NCBI GenBank assembly: GCA_030530685.1
Contig: JAUMUM010000018.1
Span: 1 to 49,181 of the forward strand
From: Actinomycetaceae bacterium
GTDB lineage: Bacteria; Actinomycetota; Actinomycetes; Actinomycetales; Actinomycetaceae
Direction of reading: 5' to 3'
DNA length: 49,181 bases
Part shown: piece after piece, positions 15,613 through 22,789 of the stretch
Layout of the letters: every line of letters starts with the position of its first letter
How positions within the stretch are numbered: position 1 is the stretch's first letter
Notes under the pieces: generated by a model
Seen by the model: the letters and a program-made list of their open reading frames with translations, nothing else
Database searches by the model: none
What the model was told of the DNA's origin: nothing
Made by a program: the position numbers and the translations under genes

Positions 15613-17001
15613 GTGAGTTCTCGTGGTGCGGGTGCGTCGGGGCGGCCGTGGGTGGTGTTCGGCGTCGTTGTCGTCGGGTACTTCATGGCGCAGATGGACA
15701 TGACGGTGCTGGTGGTGGCGCTGCCGCGGATTCGCCAGGATTTGGGCGCGGACGTGACCGAGGGGGCGTGGGCTGTCAGTGCGTATGCGCTAACGCTTGC
15801 GTCGGTGCTGATCACGGCTGGCAGGTTGGGGGACCTGTTCGGGTCGCGGCGGGTGTTCGCCGCGGGGGTCGCCGTGTTCACCGTGTTCAGTCTGGCGTGT
15901 GGGTTGGCGGACAGTCCGACTCAGTTGATCGCAGCGCGTGCCTGCCAGGGCGTGGGCGCAGCGCTGCTAGTGCCGCAGATTCTGTCGACGATCGTGGCGG
16001 TGATACCTGCCCATCGCCAGGGGACGGCCTTGGGAATTCGTGGCTCGGTGGGGGCCGGTGCCGCGGTGGTTGGCCCGGTGGTCGGGGGAGCGCTCGTGGC
16101 CCTCTTGGGCTGGCGGTGGGTTTTCTTCGTCAATGTGCCGATCGGGGTGGGGCTCTTCGTGGCGGCGCTCGCCTTCCTTCCGGATGCGCCCGGCGGGCGC
16201 CGTCGTCGGCTGGATGTGCCGGGGGCTGTTCTGGCGGCGGTGGTGCTTGTGGCTGGCGTCCTCACGTTGACGAGGGTGGGCCAGTCGGGGTGGTCGGGCG
16301 AGGCGTGGGTGGGCCTCGGTCTGGCTGGGCTCGTGCTCGTGGTCTTCGTTGCCCAGCAGCGTCGGGTTCAGGGCGCCGATCCGCTCGTTCCCTTCGCGAT
16401 CTTTTTGAGCCGCCGCTACCGGGTCATGTTGCCGGCGGCCGTGGCCGTATCCGTTGTGGTCATCAGTTTCACTCTGGCCGTGTCCTTCTTCTTGCAGGAG
16501 GGGCTTGGGGCCGACGCCGCGCGGGCGGGTCTGGTCATTGCTCCGGCGTCGTTGGCGTCGATGCTCGTGGCGCCGGCGGTGGGGCGCCTGGCGGACAGGA
16601 TGGATGCTCGCCGTTTGTTGGCCGTGGGGCTGGCGGTGACGGCCGTGGGCGTGGGGCTGGTGGCGTGGCTGATGAGCCCGGGTGTCCGGTGGGGTGGCCT
16701 TGTCGCGGCGATGGTGGTCATTGGCGTGGGCAATGCGACGATGCTGACGCCGATGACATCCATTGCCATGGGTGGCGTGCCGAGCGAGGTCGCGGGCGCG
16801 GCTTCCGGTGTGCTGTCAACGTTCATGCAGTTCGGCTCGGCGCTGGGAACGGCCTTGGTGGCCGTCGTGATGCAAGGCGTCGCGAGCGATGGCACGGTGG
16901 CCGGTGCTGCCCGGGCCGCGATGCTCGTTCCGCTCGCGGCCGTCGCAGCCGCCGCGGTGGCCTGTGCCCTCGTGGACAGGACGCCGCCGCAGCGCGCCTG
17001 A
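15613..17001 (+). CDS. MFS multidrug exporter, DHA2 (14-TMS) type
   Basis: Proton-driven efflux permease of the major facilitator superfamily, 462 aa, with about 14 predicted membrane helices. Visible are the motif D region near the first helix (MAQMDMTVLVVALPRI), motif A GRLGDLFGSRR in the first cytoplasmic loop, and the motif C-like GIRGSVGAGAAVVGPVVGGA in helix 5, which is typical of drug/H+ antiporters such as EmrB/QacA relatives. GTG at 15613 has a purine-rich GGGGGAGG ribosome binding site; the frame continues upstream but into the decayed surface-protein region. No regulator is adjacent. The substrate cannot be inferred. Confidence 0.85.
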   Translation: MSSRGAGASGRPWVVFGVVVVGYFMAQMDMTVLVVALPRIRQDLGADVTEGAWAVSAYALTLASVLITAGRLGDLFGSRRVFAAGVAVFTVFSLACGLADSPTQLIAARACQGVGAALLVPQILSTIVAVIPAHRQGTALGIRGSVGAGAAVVGPVVGGALVALLGWRWVFFVNVPIGVGLFVAALAFLPDAPGGRRRRLDVPGAVLAAVVLVAGVLTLTRVGQSGWSGEAWVGLGLAGLVLVVFVAQQRRVQGADPLVPFAIFLSRRYRVMLPAAVAVSVVVISFTLAVSFFLQEGLGADAARAGLVIAPASLASMLVAPAVGRLADRMDARRLLAVGLAVTAVGVGLVAWLMSPGVRWGGLVAAMVVIGVGNATMLTPMTSIAMGGVPSEVAGAASGVLSTFMQFGSALGTALVAVVMQGVASDGTVAGAARAAMLVPLAAVAAAAVACALVDRTPPQRA

Positions 17002-17136
17002 GGCACACGCCGCGCATCGGCCGCCTGGCGCCGGGGCGGTGCCGGTGCCCGCACGGCGTCCGGCACGGTGCTCGGCTTCGGGCGCGCCTGGGCCTACGTC
17101 GCCGGTCTGCCTTCGCGCAGTCGTGAATTGCTTCGC

Positions 17137-17363
17137 TCAGTAGTGGTATCGGGCCTGGAGGATGATGAGGTCGTCGCCGTCGACGAGGTAGACGAGGCGG
17201 TGCTCGTCGGAAATGCGACGCGACCACGCCCCCGGCGCGCCATACTTGAGCTGCTCAGGCTTGCCGATGCCAGCGTAGGGGTCTCGCAAGCAGGCGTCGA
17301 TAAGCGCATTGATCCGTTTGAGAGGCCGGCGGCCGGCCGTCTGCCAGTGCTTGCATCTGCTAG
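17137..17363 (-). pseudogene. yoeB: 3' part of yoeB toxin gene, cut off by insertion
   Basis: Encodes the C-terminal three quarters of a YoeB/Txe ribosome-dependent mRNA endonuclease: HWQTAGRRPLKRIN, DPYAGIGKPEQLKY, AWSRRISDEHRLVY and the catalytic tail RYHY. The first 12 or so residues are missing here and are found at 20370-20396 beyond a 3.0-kb insertion. Joining the two at the shared CTAG restores MRLVWDRDALAD ahead of KHWQTAG except for a 1-nt frameshift, so the gene carries a small indel as well as the insertion. Non-functional as a toxin in this form. Confidence 0.85.
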
Positions 17364-17806
17364 CCCGCATGTGTCTTGACTCGATGCTCCGAGACGCGTC
17401 GCCAACGGACTACGGGCTATGGGCTCCCGGTCCGACTCTTGCTATGGATACTTTTGCCGCGCAGGTGAGTGGTCGCCTTACAGAAATTCTGATCAAGATC
17501 AGTGGGTCGGGCGCAGTGATGCAGGCATCTGCAAGTGACTTGGAGGCGCCTCTTCTTAGAGACCTTGTGGCCCGATACATGAGCCGGTGTAGTGTTGATG
17601 CCGAGGGGAAGGCGGCTGTGTTCAGACTCGTGCGTGGGCTGGTCGGCACGGAGTTTGGCGCTAGGCAGCACATCTATGAGCTGTGGAACCGTGGGGATCC
17701 GGTGCGGAATCGAATGAGCCTCGCTGACGCGATCGAAGGGATCGGTGATGTCGAGCGAGCGGTCCTGGATGAGTTGGCAGATACCTCGATGCTTAGCGAT
17801 GTCTAG
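17364..17806 (+). pseudogene. C-terminal fragment of HpaB-type flavin-dependent hydroxylase
   Basis: The reading frame entering from the insertion border encodes about 145 aa resembling the C-terminus of the 4-hydroxyphenylacetate 3-monooxygenase (HpaB/PvcC) family, FADH2-using aromatic hydroxylases. The best match is FRLVRGLVGTEFGARQHIYE followed by LWNRGDPVRNR, equivalent to the family pattern (D/V)xxGxxFGxRQxxYExxxxGDPVR. Active-site and flavin-binding parts upstream are absent because the gene is cut at the insertion border. An internal ATG at 17444 could give a 120-aa peptide, but I regard the gene as broken. Such enzymes often sit in secondary-metabolite clusters. Confidence 0.6.
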
Positions 17807-17865
17807 GTGTGTGCCTCGCGTCGTGTCCCCTCGTTTGGCACGCCCGTTGAGCCGAACCTGGTGAC

Positions 17866-18483
17866 GTGAAATCCGCCCGCTACAGGGAGGAGTGGAGCGG
17901 GCGGCATCAAGCAGTCGATTGGAGAGAGGTGTGGATAGTGCCTGAGAAGAGTGTTGATTCAGGCTGGGGAAACGCGGGTGTTACGGCGCCGGTCCGCCGC
18001 GGGCTGGACGGATCCCCGCGATCTCCTTGGCTTGGCCTCCACAGGCCCGCTAACTCGCCGACACAGCTCGCAGTGTCCGGACCAGCGGACCGCGTGAAAG
18101 GTCTGGCTCGACGCGTTGAGGAGAGGGGCCTTGGACGCGCAACAATGCTGAACGTCGGAGGAGCCTTCCATAGCAGGTACATGCGGGATGCGTCAAACGC
18201 CTACCGTGAGTGGCTGCTCAGTGGCGAGATTGATGTCAACGCGCCCAGCATCCCCGTCTTTTCTAACGTCGCGGCCGAGCCGTACCCATCAGATAGAACT
18301 GAAATCACCGAGCTAATGGTGCAGCAGCTGACCTCTCCTGTCCGATGGCGCGATGGGGTTCATGCCATGGCCAAACAGAGGCCTGTTCTGTTCCAGGAAC
18401 TGGGTCCACGATCAATCGTAACGAGCTTGGCCTCCGAAGTGCTCCAAGCGGTGCACTGTGACGAGGTGGTCGGTCGTCAATGA
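17866..18483 (+). pseudogene. Truncated FabD/acyltransferase-domain gene
   Basis: Residues from about 63 to the end match the second half of malonyl-CoA:ACP transacylases: NSPTQLAVSGP, then the signature GAFHS within MLNVGGAFHSRYM, PVFSNVAAEPY, LTSPVRW and LFQELGPRSIVTSL. The first half, with the GQGSQ and GHSLGE nucleophile motifs, is missing and replaced by about 62 unrelated residues, so transferase activity is not expected. The stop overlaps the next start as ATGA. FabD-like enzymes load malonyl units for fatty acid or polyketide synthesis; with the hydroxylase fragment before it this looks like the debris of a biosynthetic cluster. Confidence 0.65.
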
Positions 18484-19115
18484 AAGACAACGGGCGCAAG
18501 AGCGGAGCAAGGTCTGACGGTCTCCACGCTTCCATGTCGGTGGAGGAGTTTGATGGAGGGTACTTCTATGCAACGGAGATCAAGGCGTTCGCGCGGGAGA
18601 TAGGAATTCCTGTTGGAAATCGCCGCAAGACTGATCTCGAGGATCTGATCCGGAGGTTTCTTGAGAGTGGCGTCGTTCCGACTAGCAAGCCTGTGCAGCC
18701 GAGAAAAGCGGGCCAGGCCCGTGACAAACTGAGTCTTGACACGCGGGTGACGAACTACGTCGGAGACCGAACCACAAAGGAGTTTCTGCTCAAGTCTGTA
18801 CGAGAAACGAGTCCGGGCCTCCCTAACAAGTCAGGTCAATGGTATTGGCTGAATGACTGGCGTCGCCAACAGCAGGCGTCGGGAGCAGTATTTACATACG
18901 CAGACCTTGTGAATCATTTGCGGGGTCTCATGCAGACCGAAGGGCGCCTCCCACAGATACCGTCCGCACGGATGAATAACTTCATAACGGATTATCGTGC
19001 AGACCCCAGGAGTCCGAATGTTTCTCGGGAGAGAGTGCTCGACGAGTGGCAGTGGTTGAAGCGGCAGCCAGGCCCAAATACCTATGAAGAGTATCGACGA
19101 ATGCGTGGTTACTAG
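18480..19115 (+). CDS. SAP-domain protein
   Basis: A 211-aa protein whose N-terminal part (about residues 25-62, EFDGGYFYATEIKAFAREIG then IPVGNRRKTDLEDLIRRFLE) looks like a SAP helix-extended-loop-helix, a small nucleic-acid binding fold. The remainder has conserved-looking blocks NYVGDRTTKEFLL, PGLPNKSGQWYWLNDWRR and GRLPQIPSARMNNFITDY, which I associate with a family of bacterial SAP-containing proteins of unknown role. The gene appears intact; ATG at 18480 overlaps the preceding stop, and an ATG at 18534 is an alternative. Its GC content and codon use are lower than in the flanks, in line with its position in the mobile unit. Confidence 0.6.
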   Translation: MKDNGRKSGARSDGLHASMSVEEFDGGYFYATEIKAFAREIGIPVGNRRKTDLEDLIRRFLESGVVPTSKPVQPRKAGQARDKLSLDTRVTNYVGDRTTKEFLLKSVRETSPGLPNKSGQWYWLNDWRRQQQASGAVFTYADLVNHLRGLMQTEGRLPQIPSARMNNFITDYRADPRSPNVSRERVLDEWQWLKRQPGPNTYEEYRRMRGY

Positions 19116-19127
19116 AACCTAGTCTAG

Positions 19128-20365
19128 CCTCGATATTTCATGGGTGGGGTGGGTGGGCTTGTGGGGGTTCGGGCTTGTTGGGATGGGGTTGATTGTGGCA
19201 TGTGGGTGTGACGGGGTGCCGCGTGTCGTCGCGGTGGGCGGGCTTTGCCTGCCGGTGGCGTACCTCCAGGTCGGCGAGCTGGCCGATCCTGGTGTTGGTC
19301 GCGAAGGCGGTCAGCCGGTAACCGTCGACGTCGTCGAACCTGAGCTGGGCGCCGGGGTGCGGTCTTTCGCGGCGCACGATGACACGCATGGCCTTGGGCC
19401 ACCCGTCCAGGTCGAGCAGGTCCGTCAGCTCTGCCACGTCCGCCGCCTCGCGGGGGTCCCCGTCGGCGTTGTAGGCAGGGGTCCAAGCCTGGGCGGGGAT
19501 CAGCCTGTAGATCCGCGACATGTCACTGGGCAGGGTGAATCCGACGCTGTAGGACACCCGTCTGCGCTCCAGGGCGGCCAGGGTAGTCTTGGTCCCACCA
19601 GCGGCGTCGGTGCGCACGAGCACCTTGCGTCCGGGTCTGGGGCCCAGGCCCACCTGGGCCAGCACCGCGGCGATGACAGCCTCATGGTCGGCGGAGGTAT
19701 TCGATCCCGCGTTTCCGGGCCGCAGCATGATCGCGGCGTTCTCGCCGGCACCTTGGGGACCGTGGTCGATCCACGCGGTCAAGGGGTGGAACCCGAAGCC
19801 CTTCTTGAAGGTCGGTGCTGCCCCCTCCTTGTCTGAGTGGGCGGTGACCAAGGTGGCGTCGATATCGATGACCAGCGGCCGCTGGGCGCTGATAGCGGCC
19901 GTCGGCGCCGCGCGCTCGACCGCCGAAGCGTTCGCGGTCAGGGTGGCCAGCACACGACTAAGCGTCGGCGCCGACGCCACGGGCCCGAACACCTGCGGCT
20001 CGGCGCGCAGGAGCGAGACGTCGGCTCGGCCAGGCAGTCGCCGCCGACCGCCAGCGACAGCGCCAGGTCGAGGACGACCTTAGCCGGGTCATGGCGCGCC
20101 AGCGGCTTGGACCACGGCGCCAGAGCCTGTGACAGCAGCACGTCCAGCCCGCAGGCGCGCACCGTCTCGGTCAGCAGCACTCCACCATGAGCGAGCGCGT
20201 TGACCCGGCCGGTCTCGACATCCATCAACGGGTACAACCCTGCTGTAGTCTTCACCTCGAAGGTGTCCTTCCCCTGAAACATGACGGATCTCAACAACCC
20301 GCATTATTCCAGGCGAAGCGACACCTTCACCCCTGCCTCAGCCCCTCAACCACGAAACCCCGAGG
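19128..20365 (-). mobile_element. IS1380-family insertion sequence, internally deleted
   Basis: The element is 1238 bp, bounded by imperfect terminal inverted repeats. Left end inward reads CCTCGATATTTCATGGGTGG and right end inward reads CCTCGGGGTTTCGTGGTTGA, with about 14 of 20 matching. CTAG flanks it at 19124-19127 and 20366-20369. Intact IS1380-family elements are about 1.6-1.7 kb, so roughly 450 bp is missing, all from the 3' part of the transposase gene. It cannot encode its own transposase. Confidence 0.75.
19138..20297 (-). pseudogene. IS1380-family transposase, frameshifted and truncated
   Basis: The N-terminal frame (20297 to about 20030) encodes VVLDLALSLAVGGDCLA, then a 5-bp tandem duplication (GCCGAGCCGA around 20021-20030) shifts the frame. 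The second frame continues with VSLLRAEPQVFGPVASAPTL and the catalytic-core blocks LVIDIDATLVTAHSDKEGA, VLVRTDAAGGT and YRLTAFATNTRIGQLADLE. After VRHRQ near 19235 the usual RCEDRIRxAKDTG block with the last acidic residue, and about 150 further residues, are absent. Two independent lesions make it non-functional. Confidence 0.8.
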
Positions 20366-20369
20366 CTAG

Positions 20370-20396
20370 AGCGTCCCGGTCCCAGACCAGGCGCAT
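20370..20396 (-). pseudogene. yoeB: 5' end of yoeB toxin gene
   Basis: Encodes MRLVWDRDAL, the beginning of YoeB-family toxins (typically MxLxWxxxAW), and stops at the insertion border CTAG. Its ATG overlaps the TGA of the upstream yefM reading frame, the usual coupling in this operon. The rest of the toxin is at 17137-17363. Confidence 0.75.
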
Positions 20397-20634
20397 CATC
20401 CCTGCCTATCGAGCTCGTGCGTTTGCGTGCGGCCCTCGCGAGCTCGGTCGTAGGCGTCGAGCAGCCTGCGGGCATTGGCCGGAGACCGGAAGAGGTAGGC
20501 AGTCTCCTTCCAGGCCTCATATTCTTCCGCCGCCATGAGAACGGCGTTGCCCTTGCGGGAGACGATCTCTATGGCATCGCGGTCATCGTTGACGGGAAGA
20601 GTTTCTTGCGTGCTTCGCTGGCGCTGATGGACAT
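20396..20634 (-). pseudogene. yefM: yefM antitoxin gene with small internal deletion
   Basis: YefM/Phd-family antitoxin, which binds YoeB and represses the operon. The start MSISASEARKKLFP and, in another frame, VNDDRDAIEIVSRKGNAVLM then AAEEYEAWKETAYLFRSPAN and ARRLLDAYDRA are both recognisable. Between them the usual LIEQ-type residues are missing; a 13-nt deletion relative to intact homologues would explain the gap and the frameshift. The open frame from ATG 20634 therefore ends prematurely. The reading frame ends in TGA overlapping the yoeB start. Confidence 0.8.
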
Positions 20635-20713
20635 GAGTTGCCTTCCTTGGTGCGGCAGGTGGTGCCCGTCGATCGGTACGAGCGCCCGGGACGGGCTAGT
20701 CGCCTTCCATTCA

Positions 20714-20753
20714 CGCTGCAGGTGGTACGCAATGATGGTACCCACCTGCAGCG
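20714..20753. terminator. Strong hairpin after the LARTG surface-protein gene
   Basis: Arms CGCTGCAGGTGG-TAC and GTA-CCCACCTGCAGCG pair over about 15 bp with a 9-nt loop and one bulge. It lies 61-101 bp past the surface-protein stop and 80-119 bp before yefM on the same strand. No T tract follows, so it may be a terminator of the GC-rich actinobacterial type or an operator of the former yefM-yoeB operon. Confidence 0.45.
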
Positions 20754-20814
20754 GAGTGTCACGGCGGTGCATGGTCGGTGCGAGGCCTGCGCCGGGCGCG
20801 CCCCGCGTGAGGGC

Positions 20815-22560
20815 TCAGGCGTGGCCGCGCCTGCGCGCCGCCAGGTACACGCCGGCCATGAGCAGCACGACGGCGGCAAAGCTCAGCGCCTCAATGCTGA
20901 TGCCCGTCCGGGCCAGGCCGGACGCGGCCGCCTTCGTCGTCGCTGCCGCCTGGCCGGCCGCCGGCTCGACGGCGGGATCCGCGGGCGACGACGCCCCGGC
21001 GTCGAGGGCCACCTCCTTATCCGACTGCGCGGAAGCCGAGGAGCGCGCCTTCGTGGGTGCCGACGCCTCGTTCGTGATGTTGACCTTGACGGTGCCGTTT
21101 CGGATCACGAAGGAATCGACCGTTTCGGTACCGACCGTCAGCACCGGCCTGCCCCACTTGACTCCCGCGGGGGCCGCGGGCAGGTCCTCGTCGAGCTTGA
21201 TGACCGTGCCCGCCGGGAAGGTCCCGTCGAACGCCGTGACGGCGCCGGCCGAGGCCTCCAGTTGCGCGGTGCCGCCGGTCTTGTCGGGATCGAGCGTGCC
21301 GGGCGCCGTCCAGTCGCGATAGCTGTCGGCCGTCGTCCCGCTCGGCAGCGAATACTCGACATCGACGGGGAAGACGACGTCCTCGGAAATCGTCGACGCG
21401 GCATTGCCCCGGAGCAGCGTGTACACGGCGAAGCTGCCGTAGTCGGTTTCCGTTCCGGCAGTGACCTCCACCGACTCGGTGTAGCGGCGCGACGCCTTGG
21501 CCTGCAGGTCGGTGCCGTCGATCGCCGTCGTAATGGCATAGACGTAGCCGGGCTTGACGGTTCCCGAGGCCGACTCCACCCGGGTGGGGAAGGAGACGCG
21601 GTAGTTCGTGTCCGCGGCGAAGGGGCCGCTGGCGGTGATGGTGGCCGTGTCGCCGTCGATCTCGACATTCATGTCGAAGTCGCCGTAGGTGCTTGCGTCG
21701 CGGTCGGTGCCGTCGGCCAGCGTGAGCGTCGTCTCCTGCGACGACTCGGCGTTCGTGCGCATCGCTAGGGCCCACTTGCTCAGATCCGTGGAGAACGCCT
21801 GGCCGGCGGAAACGGTCTGCGTGACAACGATGGTCGAGCGCGTCTTCCCGTCCAGCGCGAGCCGCTCGCCGGAGTCGGCCAACTTGCCGGCCACGGCATC
21901 CGAACCGAAGACGGTCGACCAACCAATCGTTGAACTCGACTTGGTCACGGGCGCACTCCACGCGCTGAACTCACTCGGCGTGTGGGTCAGGCCGGGCGAG
22001 GGCGCGATGCGGCCGCCGGGAATGCCCACGGAAACGCTGCCGGCACCGGTGGTAAAGGTGGCCTCGGGCGCCTCGCTTTCGGCGACGGCACGTACCAGGA
22101 GCGTGCCAGAGCCGGAGAAATCGGAGTAACCGGCCTCGCGCAACTGCTCGGCCTTGGAGTCGAAGGTGCACGTCAGGTCAGAGATTTCCACGTGGCACTC
22201 GCCGATCTTCACCCCGCCGTCCAGGTGGGGGACGGTCAGGGCCCGCGAGTGCGGGTGCTCGTAGGTTTCGAAGGCTTCGGGCAGCGCGATGGAAAAGGAA
22301 TCCCCTTCGGACAGGTCGATGCCGCGGGCGTCCCAGTCGAAGGAAATCTTGACGAGGTTGCCGACGTGCACGGCCTGTTCGTTCGATTCGTTGCCGTTGG
22401 AGTCGGAGCGGACCATGCCCGAGATGACCACCTTCGGGGAGGCGGCCGCCTGAGCCGTGGGTGCGGCGGCGAATATGAAAGAGAGCATGGCCAATAGGCA
22501 GAAGGCGGCCAGCATGGGGCGGCCCCTCCCGACCGAGGCTTTTGGCGTGGGAACCATCAT
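20815..22560 (-). CDS. Secreted adhesin-like protein with LARTG sorting signal
   Basis: Surface protein of 581 aa. Signal peptide about 1-40 (LAAFCLLAMLSFIFAAAPTA then QAAASP). The ectodomain has two all-beta adhesin-like domains, starting with VVISGMVRSDSNGNESNEQ and VGNLVKISFDWDARGI, reminiscent of SdrG/Cna-type N domains, then a DUF5979-like Ig-type domain (FDGTFPAGTVIKLDED, VTFxIxNxA-type NITNEA). An Ala/Ser linker leads to LARTG (about 549-553), a membrane helix and the tail ARRRGHA. LAxTG is the signal of class E sortases, so the protein is probably anchored to peptidoglycan. Start ATG at 22560 follows AAGG; TTG two codons earlier is less likely. A paralogue lies at 25946 and a decayed third tail near 15400. 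Ligand unknown. Confidence 0.8.
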   Translation of the reverse strand: MMVPTPKASVGRGRPMLAAFCLLAMLSFIFAAAPTAQAAASPKVVISGMVRSDSNGNESNEQAVHVGNLVKISFDWDARGIDLSEGDSFSIALPEAFETYEHPHSRALTVPHLDGGVKIGECHVEISDLTCTFDSKAEQLREAGYSDFSGSGTLLVRAVAESEAPEATFTTGAGSVSVGIPGGRIAPSPGLTHTPSEFSAWSAPVTKSSSTIGWSTVFGSDAVAGKLADSGERLALDGKTRSTIVVTQTVSAGQAFSTDLSKWALAMRTNAESSQETTLTLADGTDRDASTYGDFDMNVEIDGDTATITASGPFAADTNYRVSFPTRVESASGTVKPGYVYAITTAIDGTDLQAKASRRYTESVEVTAGTETDYGSFAVYTLLRGNAASTISEDVVFPVDVEYSLPSGTTADSYRDWTAPGTLDPDKTGGTAQLEASAGAVTAFDGTFPAGTVIKLDEDLPAAPAGVKWGRPVLTVGTETVDSFVIRNGTVKVNITNEASAPTKARSSASAQSDKEVALDAGASSPADPAVEPAAGQAAATTKAAASGLARTGISIEALSFAAVVLLMAGVYLAARRRGHA

Positions 22561-22745
22561 TTTCAACCTTGAGGGGTATTCGACTGTACGCGCACTCCGG
22601 CATGGGTCGTGGGGCCACGCCGGTCAACTGAACTTGAAAAGAATATCACGTGGCGGGTGGCTGGAAAGTAGTTTGTGCGATTCGTCTGGAATCGCGGATG
22701 AGCCCTCGGCCCGGTCGCGGTGGAGGCCGGCGCAATCCAGCGTCA

Positions 22746-22789
22746 TCGCGCTTGATGACCTCGTGCCTCGCGCTAGATGACCTCGTGCT
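22746..22789. repeat. 22-bp tandem duplication over the stop of the pseudokinase gene
   Basis: TCGCGCTTGATGACCTCGTG (22746-22767 with two more bases) and TCGCGCTAGATGACCTCGTG (22768-22789) are adjacent and differ at two of 22 positions. The second copy contains the last codons and TAG stop of the gene at 22773; in the downstream copy TAG has become AAG-like. Confidence 0.8.

Larger units (their letters stand above)
17360..20369. mobile_element. IS1380-type transposition unit flanked by CTAG
   Basis: A 3.0-kb insertion interrupting yoeB. CTAG lies at both outer borders (17360-17363 and 20366-20369) and the interrupted gene aligns across them, as expected for a 4-bp target duplication. The right part (19128-20365) is an IS1380-family element; the left part (17364-19127) is foreign DNA with different genes and visibly lower GC. 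The outer left end, CCCGCATGTGTCTTG, matches the IS end CCTCGATATTTCATG at only 9 of 15 positions, like the poor alternative ends used by ISEcp1 when it mobilises adjacent DNA. The cargo lies downstream of the transposase, the same layout as in ISEcp1 units. Confidence 0.7.

Noticed and set aside
17444-17806. Stand-alone 120-aa gene in the mobile unit
   Set aside because: Its similarity continues upstream of the ATG to the insertion border, so it is the tail of a cut hydroxylase gene.
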